From: Rotaria sordida
Lineage: Eukaryota; Rotifera; Eurotatoria; Philodinida; Philodinidae
NCBI GenBank assembly: GCA_905250125.1
Contig: CAJNOL010000213.1
Location: 124,001-188,000, forward strand
Direction: 5' to 3'
Length of the DNA: 64,000 nt
A program made the translations under genes and the position numbers. Position 1 is the stretch's first letter, and every line of letters starts with the position of its first letter. The notes below the pieces were generated by a model that was not told where the DNA came from, made no database searches, and saw only the letters and a program-made list of their open reading frames with translations. Positions 12,401 to 23,190 of this stretch are shown here, piece after piece.

Positions 12401-15273
12401 GTAACTGTAAAAAATCGTCGTCGTTTAATAAAAGAACGTCGTCAAGATAATAATTTATTAACACGTTCAACACATTTTTTACCGCCATCAACATCTTCGA
12501 AAACTTATGATAAACGACGTATTTCATCGACAACAAAAAATGGTATTATACGTCCAATACTACGCAATAATCTGCCAAATACTAAAGTTAATATTGCTTC
12601 AATAACAAAAGAAGAAATAAATAATCGAATTTCTTCTGAACCTGTACGTTCTGTACCTCCATTATCCGATGAACAATTATCTTCAACTTCAATTGTAAAT
12701 TCTACTAATGAACAAAACATAGAAAAACAACAAATATCACCACGTCTATCATCTCATTCATCATCATCATCATTATCATCATTATTAAAACGACAATCAA
12801 AACCACCACCTGTTGTTTTTCTTAATAAATCAATTGATATTGAACTCAATGATGTTTCATTTGGTTTTGAACTTGATTCAACAACATTAACTAAATCATC
12901 TGATGATAATAATATTGATACTAATAATCAACTATCAATAATAACAACAACTGAACCTGATATTGATACATCAACATCCCTGTCAATTCAACAAATACAA
13001 TCAAATGATATATCAAATGATTCATCTATACTAAAATCTCCTAGAAGATTTTCTCAAAGAAATAATCGTTCACCACAATTTTATTCAGGTTCAGATATTC
13101 GTCCACATCAACAACGTAATTATTCATCACAATCATCTTATATTGATCCACTACTTCTTGTACAATATAATCAACAACGTTTAGCTAATTATTCTCAACA
13201 ATTAGCTTATATGAATTATTTACGTACACATTATATACCACCTCAATCGCCATATGTTCTTCTACCAACAACATATACAACAACAACAACAAATGAAATT
13301 GATCATGATGAAACAACAAATTCATCAACATCTGAACAAATACAAGAACCATTATATGTTTATTCAACTCCAACAGGTCAATTTTATTTTCATCCATCAA
13401 CAACTAAAAAATCTTCAATTGATACTGAACAACAATCAAATTCAATGCCAACTGTTTATACACCAACAATTTATCCATCACATTATTTTTATCCTTCACA
13501 TACACAACATTTAATTCCATCACAAACAGCATATTTTCAACCAATATCATCATCATCATCATTAATTGATACAAAATCTGAACAAAATAATATTGATATT
13601 GATGATGATGATGGTTATAAAAATTCATCAATATTATATCATCAAACACGTCAACAATCATCGTCATCAGATATAATGTCGAATGCATTACAACTTGTCT
13701 ATAGTCAACAACGACGAAATGCTCAAACAGATCGTTTTAATCTTGATGATTTAACGGCTTATCTAGCTATGAAATGGACAGATACTGTTGATCATTATGA
13801 ACAAGGTATAAAAAGAAATAAAAAGTTTTCTATACTCTCACATAGACATGTTGCTTTTGTTAATAAGTAAATTAAAGTGCGAAGGAAAGAAAAAACGATT
13901 TCATGTCTGAAGTTTCTGCTGTTTCATTCTCGAGTAAAACATATTGAATGGTAATAAATGAATAATGAAAAAAGTCTCGTAGATTCTTTTTATGGGAAGT
14001 AGATATTTCTTTTTAATTCAAAACAATGTTATTAGATAAAAAGACAATAAGTTTTTCTCGATTTTGATATTATTCTATAGAAACTAGAGATGCAACGGTG
14101 GCGGTGATCTTACGAGAGAAGTCTTCTAATTGATTAATCGGTTTTGAATCGAGACTACGATCAATATCATGTAGACTCTAATGAGCTATGAATATTCTGC
14201 AAAGATCTTTAGCTACCGAGATACTACATTTTTATGGTATTTTTTTAATACTCCTCAGGAACACTAGAAAAGATGATTTTCGCATTTTGATTCGAAACTT
14301 TGGAATCAAACAAGCCTTTCTTAGAATAGTTTATTCTAAGAGTTTTACATCTTTTTGTTATTCCTATTCTAATATATGGTTATGGTAAAAACATGTCTTT
14401 TATGTCGCTCATATATGCTTCGGCTTTGGTATTCTTATGTCAGGATAGGAGCAGCAAAAAAGATCTAAAACTTTCACAATAAATTATTGTCACAAATGCC
14501 GACTCTGTCCAAGGTTCTGAATCGAAATTCAAAAATCATCTTTCCTAGTGTTTCTGAGGAGTATTAAAAAAATATCATAAAAATGTAGTATCTCGGCAGT
14601 AATAAACCAAGAACTTGAACTCTTTTCAGGATATTCATAGCTCATTAAGGTTGATATGATAGACATAGTCTCGATTCAAAAGTGATTTATCAGTTGGAGG
14701 GACTTCCTTCGTTAGATTCATTTCGACTTTTTCGGTTGGAAGAAGTCTATTTCAATAAAATACCTGTCTTTCATAAAAACCATGAGAACCAAACCTTTCT
14801 TGAACTCAAAAATTTCGATAAACCTCCTATAGATTCGTATTCCTAGTGTCCGAAAATCTTTAGTCTATTTTCAAAAAATTCATCTATTTTCCTGAAATGA
14901 CCTCTCTGATCGAAAAGAATCGTAGAAAGTGCGATGATCTCTCATTTTATGCTCTTTAAAATGGCATCATCAAAAAAATAGTCTTCTAAGACTTGAAAAC
15001 TACCGTGTCCAGGTTTTAGAAACTTTACGATCATAGTTCATCTATGAAATCGTAGTAAAAGAAAACTCTATTGATTATTAAAATCATTACTTCACAAGCT
15101 TTCTTTTTATTGATTTCATTTTTGTAATAATCTCGTTCCGTAAACACAAGAAGTTATAATACAAAAGCTTGAAATAAAAAATTTCTTAATTCATAAATAT
15201 TTTATTTTATTTTTTTGTTTTGTTTTTATTTTTAGGGGATAATCGAATATTATTAGTTAACGAGCAAGAATAA
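6478..15273 (+). CDS. Large low-complexity protein with a few conserved-looking blocks, function unknown (~1193 aa)
   Basis: Ten-exon model: 6478-6692, 6747-6921, 7235-7960, 8962-8998, 9059-9172, 9938-10076, 10155-10266, 10339-10815, 12257-13805, 15236-15273. All introns are GT..AG and the phases close on a TAA at 15271-15273. The 37-bp exon 8962-8998 was placed because it repairs the phase between its neighbours. The protein is mostly Ser/Asn/Gln/Thr/Asp tracts (poly-Asp/Asn and poly-Ser near 7455-7560, poly-Gln near 10180). Non-repetitive islands: a block near 7236-7350 (TFAPVC..RSPPFGDT..IQQGIAQSAGILLELNKKQ), ELIPGHRGDRDVDELVMFI in exon 8, PFVTVKNRRRLIKERRQ and VVFLNKSIDIE..VSFGFE in exon 9, and a C-terminal block ALQLVYSQQRRNAQT..FNLDDLTAYLAMKW. 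These look constrained but I cannot name the family. No membrane segments. Confidence 0.65.
8962..8998 (+). other. Inferred 37-bp microexon of the low-complexity gene
   Basis: Flanked by TTCTTATAG and GTAATT. It encodes LNKTHDIKYSYI plus one base. Without it, exon 7235-7960 (phase 0) cannot join exon 9059-9172, which is open only when entered in phase 1. Inference from phase; not independently supported. Confidence 0.5.
10816..12256 (+). other. Long intron carrying a ~0.9-kb inverted repeat
   Basis: Intron between GTGAGT at 10816 and TTTTAACAG at 12256. The bulk of it is the palindrome listed at 11250-12167; no exon is seen in it. Confidence 0.6.
11250..12167. repeat. Large imperfect inverted repeat (foldback element)
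   Basis: Left arm from CGCATATAACATATGATAC near 11249, right arm ending ATCATATGTTATTATC near 12166. Internal pairs include TGTCGAAGCC..ATTTCTCTTC (11286) with GAAGAGAAATCGGGATCGACA (12112), TAATCAAACGATAGAG (11337) with CTCTATCGTTTAATAC (12063), and AACAGAAAAGAGAAGCA (11417) with TGCTTCTCTCTTCTGTTG (11980). Arms about 400 bp with mismatches and indels. No coding capacity. Confidence 0.8.
13806..15235 (+). other. Last intron of the low-complexity gene (1.43 kb)
   Basis: Donor GTATAA after CAAG at 13805; acceptor TTTTTAG at 15235. Reading through the donor instead gives a short tail ending at TAA 13868-13870, so intron retention would change only the C-terminus. It contains the palindrome at 14105-14720. 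Confidence 0.5.
14105..14720. repeat. Imperfect inverted repeat in intron
   Basis: Left-arm blocks GAGATACTACATTTTTATG (14218), AATACTCCTCAGGAACACTAG (14247) and ATTCGAAACTTTGG (14289) pair with AATCGAAATTC (14521), CTAGTGTTTCTGAGGAG (14547) and CATAAAAATGTAGTATCTC (14576). Outer arms TTTTGAATCGAGACTA (14142) and TAGTCTCGATTCAAAA (14668) pair. Arms about 300 bp. Confidence 0.8.
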
Positions 15274-17430
15274 AATCAAGTGTTTATTGAAGATAAAAAT
15301 TCAAAATAAAAAAGCAAGCAAAGTTTCTTTTATATCAATGCTGTGTTGATAATTTTCCCCTGTTGAACGAATGTGATTTTCATCAACTTGATTCTTTTTT
15401 TCTTGAAAAATTAGCAACGGCGGCAAATATCCATGTGAACTTTAAGCTCAAACATAAAATATGTTGACATAACGTGCAACTTTAGCCTTGTTTTTGTTTT
15501 TTTTTTTTCGTTTTGTTCCATGTACAAAAGCAAAGGCAAAATATAATAGTTCTTCTTTTGTTTATTAATGCTTTTTTTTTCTGTGTTTTCGTTTGTTTTT
15601 GGTTTTTTTTTATTGACAAGTAGTATGCGTGTTCACTTTTCTTTTTTTTTTTTTTTTTTTTGTTTTTCATTTGTCTTGTTGTTGCTGTTGTTGTTGCTTC
15701 GCAATGTGATAAAATGTTTTTGTTGTTTCATTGGTGTTTTATGCACTATATTCCTGATTTATATTTTCACAAAAATTCATCCAAAATTTTTTGGGAGAAA
15801 AGAAGGACTGAATAATAACATCGAGCCCTATGAAAATGACATATTGCAACAGTATTTTCTATCGATGATAAAAAATACGAAAACATGCTTATATGTTTTG
15901 CTTCGTTTTTGTTTGTTCTTTGTAGTTCCTGTTTGCATACTTTGTATTTCTTCTTATTTTTTTTTTTCTTTTGGCCGAGTGATATATTTATGAGCGTGTG
16001 TTCTCTATTTCTGTGTATGATTGTTTTACTCGGAGTTTTTTTTCTCTCAACAATAAGCTTTAAAAAGAAAAAAAAAAATCAAGAGGATGAGTTGAGAAAA
16101 AAAGCTAAAAGATAATAAAAAAATTTAGAATTTATTAGATGTACAATCTAATGAACGAGTTAAACATCAGTCATAAGAGACACGCTATAACGAGCTTCCA
16201 AATGAGCGCATTTCGTTTTTGTTTTTTGATTATTATGATTAGCACTGATCTATCTGTGTGTATGTGTGTTTGTTTGTTTTTTCGAACTATGAATATACTG
16301 TGTTTACTCACTCTATTTTGTGTGTGTGCTGTACTGTATGCGCTCCTGTAAATTTTTTCGTTTTCAACAGCTTTTTTTCTTTTTTCATTGATCATTGCTT
16401 TGATTGTTACGACTGCTATTGATTCTTGATTTCTCTATCTAAATATATCTTTTTTTTTTCTTCTTTGGTTAACTTGATTTATTATGTTTTGTTCTTCCTT
16501 TTTATCTTCGATCAATCTTTTGCATCCTATAAAAACACATTTTCCAAACTTTATTTTCAACAACATGCATATATAAAAAAAAACCATACGAAATAAATAA
16601 ATAAAAAGAAAATTATATGAATACTTGTACAATATAGAGAAATTCTTCACTTTAAATCACTTGTTAGAAGTTGATACATTTTGAATAACTAAAGTTTTTT
16701 TTTATGGTGGGAATTTTAAATCTATTTCAATGATTAGTAAGCAGAAATGCCATACTTAATAGATCGAAATGTTATGAATAAAAAAAAATGATAACATGTA
16801 TGATTCTTATCTAGTTCAAGATCCGTCCAATTCTTTTATAAGAATTCTTTCTATAGATGTTGTTCAAATAGATCAAGACAAGTACTCGGTATGATCAAGG
16901 TTTTTTAGGATGTCTTTACGTAAACTATGTGTTATAGACGGGCAAAAGTGACGAGAATATGTTGAAATGAAAGGAAAGAAAACAATTTCAATATAATATT
17001 AAAGAACAAAATTTATTTAATCGAGCGAATAATGAATAACTCAATTGCAACTCAAAAGATTGTTGTGAAAGAGAAATCTAATATAATTAATTTCCAACAA
17101 AAATATTCTTGTTAATCTCTCGAAATAAAACGAAAAGAAACATGAGTCTAAACTTCAACTTTATTTTAGCATTTTTATTGTTCAATGTATAAATTATGAT
17201 TATGTTATGTGTGATTTATGAATGTCATTTATTACATATAAAAGTATTTACGGCAATCCAAAAGTTGTGACGGTGGTACTGTAATTTCTTATAAAAAGCT
17301 TTAAGAAACTTTCTCTGTATATAGTCTGATAGAGAAAAAAATGTTCTACTTTTCTATGCTATTCGATCATACTTCAACTAATATCATAATAATAAACTTT
17401 CGATAAGATTTGTCTCGCTATCATGTGTTG
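15274..17430. other. Intergenic, T/A-homopolymer-rich
   Basis: Downstream flank of the preceding gene. Poly-T runs of 10-20 (for example 15641-15661) produce Phe-rich ORFs without splice or codon support. I see no gene, RNA gene or element here. Confidence 0.5.
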
Positions 17431-17447
17431 GTAGTACTAGTACCTGT

Positions 17448-18672
17448 TTAGTGGATATTTTTTGAATAGCTTTTGATAAAAACAAGATAGAGAGCTACGG
17501 ATTTCATCGTTCCAAAGAGGAGATAACGATCCATCGAATCATGCATTATACGTTTTCCTAGTATATGGTCTAATGTGTGTTTAATCAGCTTTCTAAATAG
17601 AGAAAAATAGCTTCTTATCGAAAAAGAAACAGCGAAACATTCTTTTATAATAATTGACATAAAAATCACTTAAAACTTTGACTGGGATGCCAATAAATTC
17701 TGAATAATTATTTCTAAACCTCTAAACCTTTTACGTAAGTAAAGTTAGCACCAGATTCGAGTTTTTACTGTCCGGATTTGCCCCTGGACTTGAGTTGATT
17801 TTGGTTCAACTTGAGTTATATGCAGAATTTTACGGCAAATCTGATGGTGTAAAGATTAAGGGGGGTCATCGAGTAAAAATCAACACTTGACCCCCAAAAT
17901 ACTGGTTTTTTCAAAAATTTTCTGAAAGTTTTTCCCGTCCGAATTCGCTATGTTGCTTGAGTTGAGTCTAAAATTGGTTGAGTTAGTCTCAGCTCGAAAT
18001 TCTGCATCGAATGATATCAATTTTATATGGGGTTATCGACGAAAAAGTTTTCGACTGGATGAGGGTGAGGATGACCTCTGAGGGGTGGGATTGAGTGAAG
18101 TGAAAATTTTTTCGTCGATAGCCCCATATAAAATTGATATCATTCGATGCAGAATTTCGAGCTGAGTCTAACTCAACCAATTTTAAACCCTACTCAAGCA
18201 ACATAGCGAATTCGGGCAGGAAAAACTTTTAGAAAATTTTTGAAAAAACCAGTATTTTGGGGATCAAGTGTTGATTTTTACTCGATGACCCCCCTTAATC
18301 TTTACACCATCAGATTCGCCGTAAAATTCTGCATATAACTCAAGTTGAACGAAAATCAACTCAAGTCCAGGGACGAATCCGGACAGTAAAAACTCGAATC
18401 TGGTGCTAACTTTACTTATGTGAACCTTTTCTGGTTTTGTAAATCTTCCATCAGCGATTTAAATACATACCTAACAATTGAAGATTCACTGTAAATACCT
18501 CACGAGTAGGTTTGTTTTCAAAGAGATTGATTGAAGACCTTTAAAAAATTCATGTGAAAAAAACGTATGATATATGACTCAATGCATCTTTATCTCTTCT
18601 TTCGAACGATAAAAACCGCACTTCTCTATCTTATTTCTATCAAAAGCTATTCAAAAAATATCCACTAAATAG
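17448..18672. repeat. Outer inverted repeat enclosing the perfect-looking hairpin
   Basis: GATATTTTTTGAATAGC followed by TTTTGATAAAAACAAG and ATAGAGAGCT (17454-17500) recurs inverted at about 18618-18668 (CTCTATCTTATTTCTATC, AAAAGCTATTCAAAAAATATC). The TTCATCGTTCCAAAGAGG block (17502) pairs with TCTTTCGAACGATAAAAA (18598). Sequences between these termini and the inner hairpin diverge more. Related termini also occur at 18712-18790, 19150-19250 and 21597-21660, so this is a family. Confidence 0.7.
17738..18418. repeat. Near-identical ~305-bp arm palindrome with ~60-bp loop
   Basis: Left arm about 17738-18048 and right arm about 18107-18418 are reverse complements with roughly 14 differences by eye over ~305 bp (about 95%). 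The arms begin AGTAAAGTTAGCACCAGATT and meet around a loop containing GGATGAGGGTGAGGATGACC. It is far better preserved than the other palindromes in the window. No ORF worth calling; the region is locally more GC-rich than its flanks. Confidence 0.92.
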
Positions 18673-18689
18673 ACACTATTATTCGTTTC

Positions 18690-19260
18690 AAAATAGAAGA
18701 GGGATGCGTATTTTTTGAGTAATTTTTGCTAGGAACAAGATAGAGAGCTGCAGTTTTCGTCCTTGGAAAGAGCAGATGAAAACGCATCGGATCGTATAAA
18801 GCAACGCCTTTTGACCTGGACTTTCAAATTTTTCGATTAATTTTATTAAAAAAAAGCCACGAGAAACTCTATTTTTTCTTTATGAAAAAACTAAGAAGAG
18901 GTTTTTTTCATAGAACTTGTTGGCAATATCGGCTCGAATTGTTGAATTGAATGCTCAAAACATCCGAAGCATTAAAGCTTTATATCATAGCTTTATATAG
19001 TTTTGTAGATCTTCAATTAAGGGTTCTAATACACTCCTAAAAGTTCAAAATTCATTTTTAAGACCCAGCTCGATGCGTTTGTCTTTAAAAAGTAACCTGA
19101 AAAACCCATATAAAACTTGTCAAAAATAATATGTATTATACGATTTGATGCATTTTGATCTCCTCTTTCCAATGGTGAAAATCGGGGCTCTCTATTTACT
19201 TGCGTTCTTGACTTATTCAAAAACTACTCACCTCTCTTCTATTTTGAAATGGACAATAAT
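18690..19260. repeat. Degenerate inverted repeat of the same family
   Basis: TTTCAAAATAGAAGAG (18687), GAACAAGATAGAGAGC (18733) and GGAAAGAGCAGATGAAAACGC (18764) pair with TTGATCTCCTCTTTCC (19154), GCTCTCTATTTACTTG (19187) and CTCTTCTATTTTGAAA (19234). Central part diverged. Confidence 0.65.
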
Positions 19261-19263
19261 AAG

Positions 19264-19335
19264 GGTGTGGGGTGTAGGTGTGGGTGTGTGGGGTGTGGGT
19301 GTGTGGATGTGTGAGTGTGGGGTGTGGGTGTGTTT
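19264..19335 (+). repeat. GT-rich tract with six TGTGGG units (interstitial telomere-like repeat)
   Basis: About 70 bp made of TGTGGG, TGTGGGG, TGTAGG, TGTGTGGA and TGTGAG units; I count six exact TGTGGG. An inverse short stretch, GCACCCATACTCACACCC, follows at 19348-19365 and could fold back on it. TGTGGG is the telomeric repeat reported for bdelloid rotifers, so this may be an interstitial telomeric remnant; a simple GT microsatellite is the alternative. Confidence 0.6.
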
Positions 19336-19984
19336 CGATTGTTTTTGCACCCATACTCACACCCTGAATGTTCCACGAATATTGTTTTTCATCAATATCA
19401 TTCAAATTAATTATGATGCAGGTCATAACGTAGTTGTCTAATTTTGATGGTCCACACCATTCAAGACCAAATGTGAATAGTTTTGACGAGCAATCAAAAC
19501 TAATGAAAGCACCTGGTGGATCAATAACAGGTTTACCTTTTGATCCTAAAATTCATAAAAAATTTAAAATAATGAAGAATACATAAAACTATAATATAGA
19601 AAAAACGAAAATCATATCCCGACTATGTTATATTTCCATAACAATCCTTTGTGACTATTTATGTAATTATAGAAAAAATCACTTGATAATCTCAAAATGA
19701 TCTATTTATCTAAAAGGGATAGTTGAACCAATCAATTCAACTCCTAATAATGTGAATCATTATTCTAGTTCAATTTAATCTAAGTTAATTGATTTGATCA
19801 AACTCTACTGTTCCAAAAATGACTATTGCATTGAAAAGACATTTGATTTTGTGTAGGTAACCTATTGTGCTATGAAAATAAGGTAATCTGTAATTGCTAT
19901 TAAATTTTCGTCTATGCTGTGTTTTTCACATTTAGCATCGATATCAGATAGTATTTGATTCAAAGAAAGTCACATTATAATCAG

Positions 19985-21057
19985 TTAATAGTCTTGTTCG
20001 AAGTGGAAACCGTCAGCTTCAATGCACTTGTAAAGACAAGATTCCATCGACCGACAGACTTTTTTACATAAGTCAGTTGAAATCTGTTGAAACGCATTAA
20101 TAATCTCATCTTGTAACTGATCAATCGACGTGGACTTCTTTGAATAAACCGCGTCTTTTACAACACCTCATGCAAAAAAAATCGGGTGGTGACAAATCAG
20201 GCAATCTTGGGGGGCCAGTCAATTGGACCCCAACGACCCATCCATCTTCCAGGAAACGTCTCATCCAAATACCCGCGAGGAATGCGACTGTAGTGAGCCA
20301 GAGAACCATCGAGTTGATACCAGAAGTCATTCAAATTTGGCCAGTCAGCGATTACAGGCTGAAAATAATTCTGTAACATTTCTACATAGCTCTCACCAGT
20401 GACAGTAGAAGTAAAAACCTACGGATTAATAATACCATACGATGGCAGACCTATCCAAACGCAGATGCTAGGTACATTGAAGTCTCTTTCTATATCGACT
20501 CGAGAATTTTCGGTTGCCCAGTAAACTGAGTTATGCCTATTGACGTGCTCGTTAAGTTTAAAAATTGCTTCATCTGATCAAATAATTTTATCAAGAATAC
20601 TATCATCCTCGTCGACCACCGTCAGAAGTTTTTCACAAAATTTAATCCTTCGATCGGGATCATCATCATCATTCAACTGTTGCACTAGGCGAGGACGGTA
20701 CGAACGCAATTTCAACTCGGATAAAATCTGTAGAATTGACGTTTTCGAAATGCTAAGCTCAGATGCAGCACATCTTGTTGATGTTGTGGGATCGTTGGTA
20801 AAAAGAGATTTAACAGCGGCTTTGTTTTCTACTGTGTTAACAGTAAGAGGTCGACCTGATCATCTGTTCTCATCAACTGTGCCGTTTTCTTCAAATCGAT
20901 CAACAATATCTGCAACAGTGTCACGTTTGATTTGACGATTGAATTGTTTATTAAAAAGGCGACAAGTCTCAGTCTTGTTGTTCGTCTGATAAAAACTTTT
21001 TACCACAAATACTCGTTGCTCTGTAGTGGGTCTTTGTTCTGGACCTTCTGCTATCAT
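19985..21057 (-). pseudogene. Decayed mariner/Tc1-superfamily transposase
   Basis: Read on the minus strand from the Met at 21057. An N-terminal helix-turn-helix domain (QRVFVVKSFYQTNNKTETCR..FNRQIKRDTV..IVDRFEENG) is followed by SGRPLTV, a second HTH, then DDE-type catalytic blocks: SDEAIFKLNEHVNRHNSVYW, FNVPSICVWIGLPSYGIINP, WYQLDGSLAHYS, YLDETFPGRWMGRWGP and, after a +/-1 frameshift in a G/C run near 20208-20215, LPDLSPPDFF. The C-terminal part continues in a third frame (TSIDQLQDEIINAFQQIS..GFHFEQDY) to a stop at 19985-19987. At least three in-frame stops (two TGA followed by TCA near 20860 and 20577, one TAG near 20430) and two frameshifts: not functional. The three catalytic Asp positions are still recognisable. 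Confidence 0.88.
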
Positions 21058-21663
21058 CAGATATAACTTAAGACAATATACTGTTCGAATCAGAAACAGA
21101 AAATACTAAATATGAGTATTAATTTTATTCTTTTCGCTAAGCACAATCAACACACTCGTGCAAAAGAAAACAAAAGCAACCAAAAATATGCTTCCCATTC
21201 GCTTTTGTCAAAAAATTTCCCTCTGTTCCTTATCTTTTCACTTATAAACATCTCGCACGCTCAAGAAAAGAATGCATTGAAAGAAGAGAGACGCACAAAG
21301 CAAATGGAAAGAGAAACAGGAACACGATATGTGCTAAAAGAGCAAACGAACAAGAAGCAATAACAAATTGACCAGAGATACATAGTCAATGACTATAAGA
21401 AAGAGATGCGAAAAGCTTTGTTTAAACGAAGAGAACAAGAGTTATTTTCAATTACAGATAATCGAATAATTTTAAGACCACTCTATTCTATGTCACATTT
21501 ATAGAACTATCATTGTTTTTCCAAAGATCGCCGACTGATTATTTAATAATCAATCTATATTAGCGATAATATAGGGAAGTATTCAGTAAAGCATTGTCTT
21601 TCCAACGATGAAAACTGCACCTCTCTATCTTGTTTCTATCAAAAGTTATTCGTAATCAAAGAC

Positions 21664-21700
21664 TGCCCAGTAACTTCTGGATCACCCTGTATATCTAAAA
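21664..21700. repeat. Possible transposon terminus (CACCCTGTATA end)
   Basis: AACTTCTGGATCACCCTGTATA at 21673-21694 resembles the ends of Tc1/mariner-type elements (inverse TATACAGGGTGATCC). It lies ~610 bp beyond the transposase start. I could not find a matching inverse copy on the other side near 19.7-19.98 kb, so pairing is unproven. Adjacent 21597-21660 carries the foldback-family terminus (TCTATCTTGTTTCTATCAAA). Confidence 0.35.
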
Positions 21701-22409
21701 AAATAAACAAATAACCTGATCGAGAATAATATAATGATGAAAAAGAAAATATTCGCGTAAAATAATATTCGATTTTCGTTTATATATATGTCGTATCGAA
21801 TTAATTTCATAGAGATTACACTAAAAGCTTTTTTTCTATATGAATAATATTTTAAATCATAATTTTTGATTTATCTCATTTATTATTTTCTATCAATTGG
21901 ATACTTAGAACTAGAATATAATTCTTTTAATCATCATTTTGTAAAAGATATACTATAGATTTAAAGAAATACTTTAAAATGAATAAAACACTAATAGAAC
22001 TAATTTTCAATGAATTATTTCATGAGAATTTTGTGGAACTCAAGTATATTTTTGCAAGAAAAATAGTGAGTGTACATTTTCAATCGAAGTTTCCGGCCCC
22101 CTCCTCATTACAGATCTTAGCAACGAAAACAAAATGCAAAAATAAACCAGAGAAAAGGCTTTCTAACGATCAATTATCTTCGGAAGCGCCTATCACCTAT
22201 TAGAGATTTCTCACTTAATATATTTTTTTTATCAGTACAATGAAAATCAGGTTACGTGAGTTCCACATTTCAGTTCCAATGGAACTGCGCTAACAAGTTT
22301 TTTTTGTGTTTATTTTTATTAATAATAATAATAATATATTATGTTCTATTTTCTAAAATAATCTATCTGACTTGAAATATTTTTCTTTACAATATATGAT
22401 TGTTATAGT

Positions 22410-23190
22410 GATACATATAAGAATCATATTTTACCTCTTTTACGTCATATGTCAAATATTGAATAATTAAATTTACATTTTACTATTGAAAATAAAACAA
22501 TGTTTATTGATGGTAAACATATTTATAATGAAATTATTGTTCATATGCCACGACTTCATACATTTAAGGATTTGGATCAATCAATTGATCATTTATCAAA
22601 AGATGATATTCTACAAACTTTTTCTAATAATATATATCATCAAGTGGACTGTATGATCAAATATCGAGAATATAATATTAAATATCATCTTTTTTTCATT
22701 ACCATTTTTGTTTGATTATCTTCCTTATATTGGTAATACATTTTCAAATATTATTTTCAATCATGTTATAAAATTGATAGTCACTGATGGAAATCCATTC
22801 AAACATGGACTTTTCATGCGAATTTCTTTGTCTTTTCCCTTACTTAAAGCATTAATGGTTTACAATGATACGAGCCAATCAGGAATATCAAATAATTTAA
22901 GTTCAAATGATAATCAAGTATATTCAACAGTTATTGAATTTCCTTATCTTACTTCGCTTAATCTGATATTTGTTCATTATCATTATCTTGAAAAATTTCT
23001 TAATGATAAAAAAACACATCTACCTTGTCTGGCCAGATTAGGAGTTTGTTATGATAAATTAATAATTGTCACAAAAAGATTTACCAATGGTAGAACACGT
23101 TTAAATTGTATGAAAGTCAAAGAATTATATATTGGCTATGATATAAATATAGATTCAGAAGATTTCCATAGTTATTTTCGTTTGTTGTAA
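22410..23190 (+). pseudogene. Decayed F-box/LRR-like family gene fragment
   Basis: Translation from 22411 reads DTYKNHILPLLRHMSNIE, an in-frame TAA, then LNLHFTIENKT and FIDGKHIYNEIIVHMPRLHTFK. A frame change and loss follow near 22690-22740, after which ORF 22708-23190 continues with IGNTFSNIIFNHVIKLIVTD, FKHGLFMRISLSFPLLKAL, LTSLNLIFVHYHYLEKFL and HLPCLARLGVCYDKL. The periodic Leu-rich segments and the HMPRLHTF motif match my memory of a large bdelloid family annotated as F-box-like; the N-terminal F-box itself is not visible (short ORF at 21979 could be unrelated). Stop, frameshift and truncated start make it a relic. Confidence 0.6.

Noticed and set aside
15482..16650. Several Phe/Lys-rich ORFs on both strands
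   Set aside because: Produced by poly-T/poly-A runs; no exon structure, no motif.
19145..19441. ORFs across the GT-rich tract
   Set aside because: Gly/Val/Trp and His/Pro/Thr repeats come from the simple repeat itself.
20140..20935. Plus-strand ORFs 20140-20376 and 20540-20935
   Set aside because: Antisense of the transposase relic.
21979..22203. 74-residue ORF as an F-box N-terminus of the relic downstream
   Set aside because: It has an LIFNELFHEN phrase but no convincing F-box pattern and no frame-consistent link to 22410; left uncalled.
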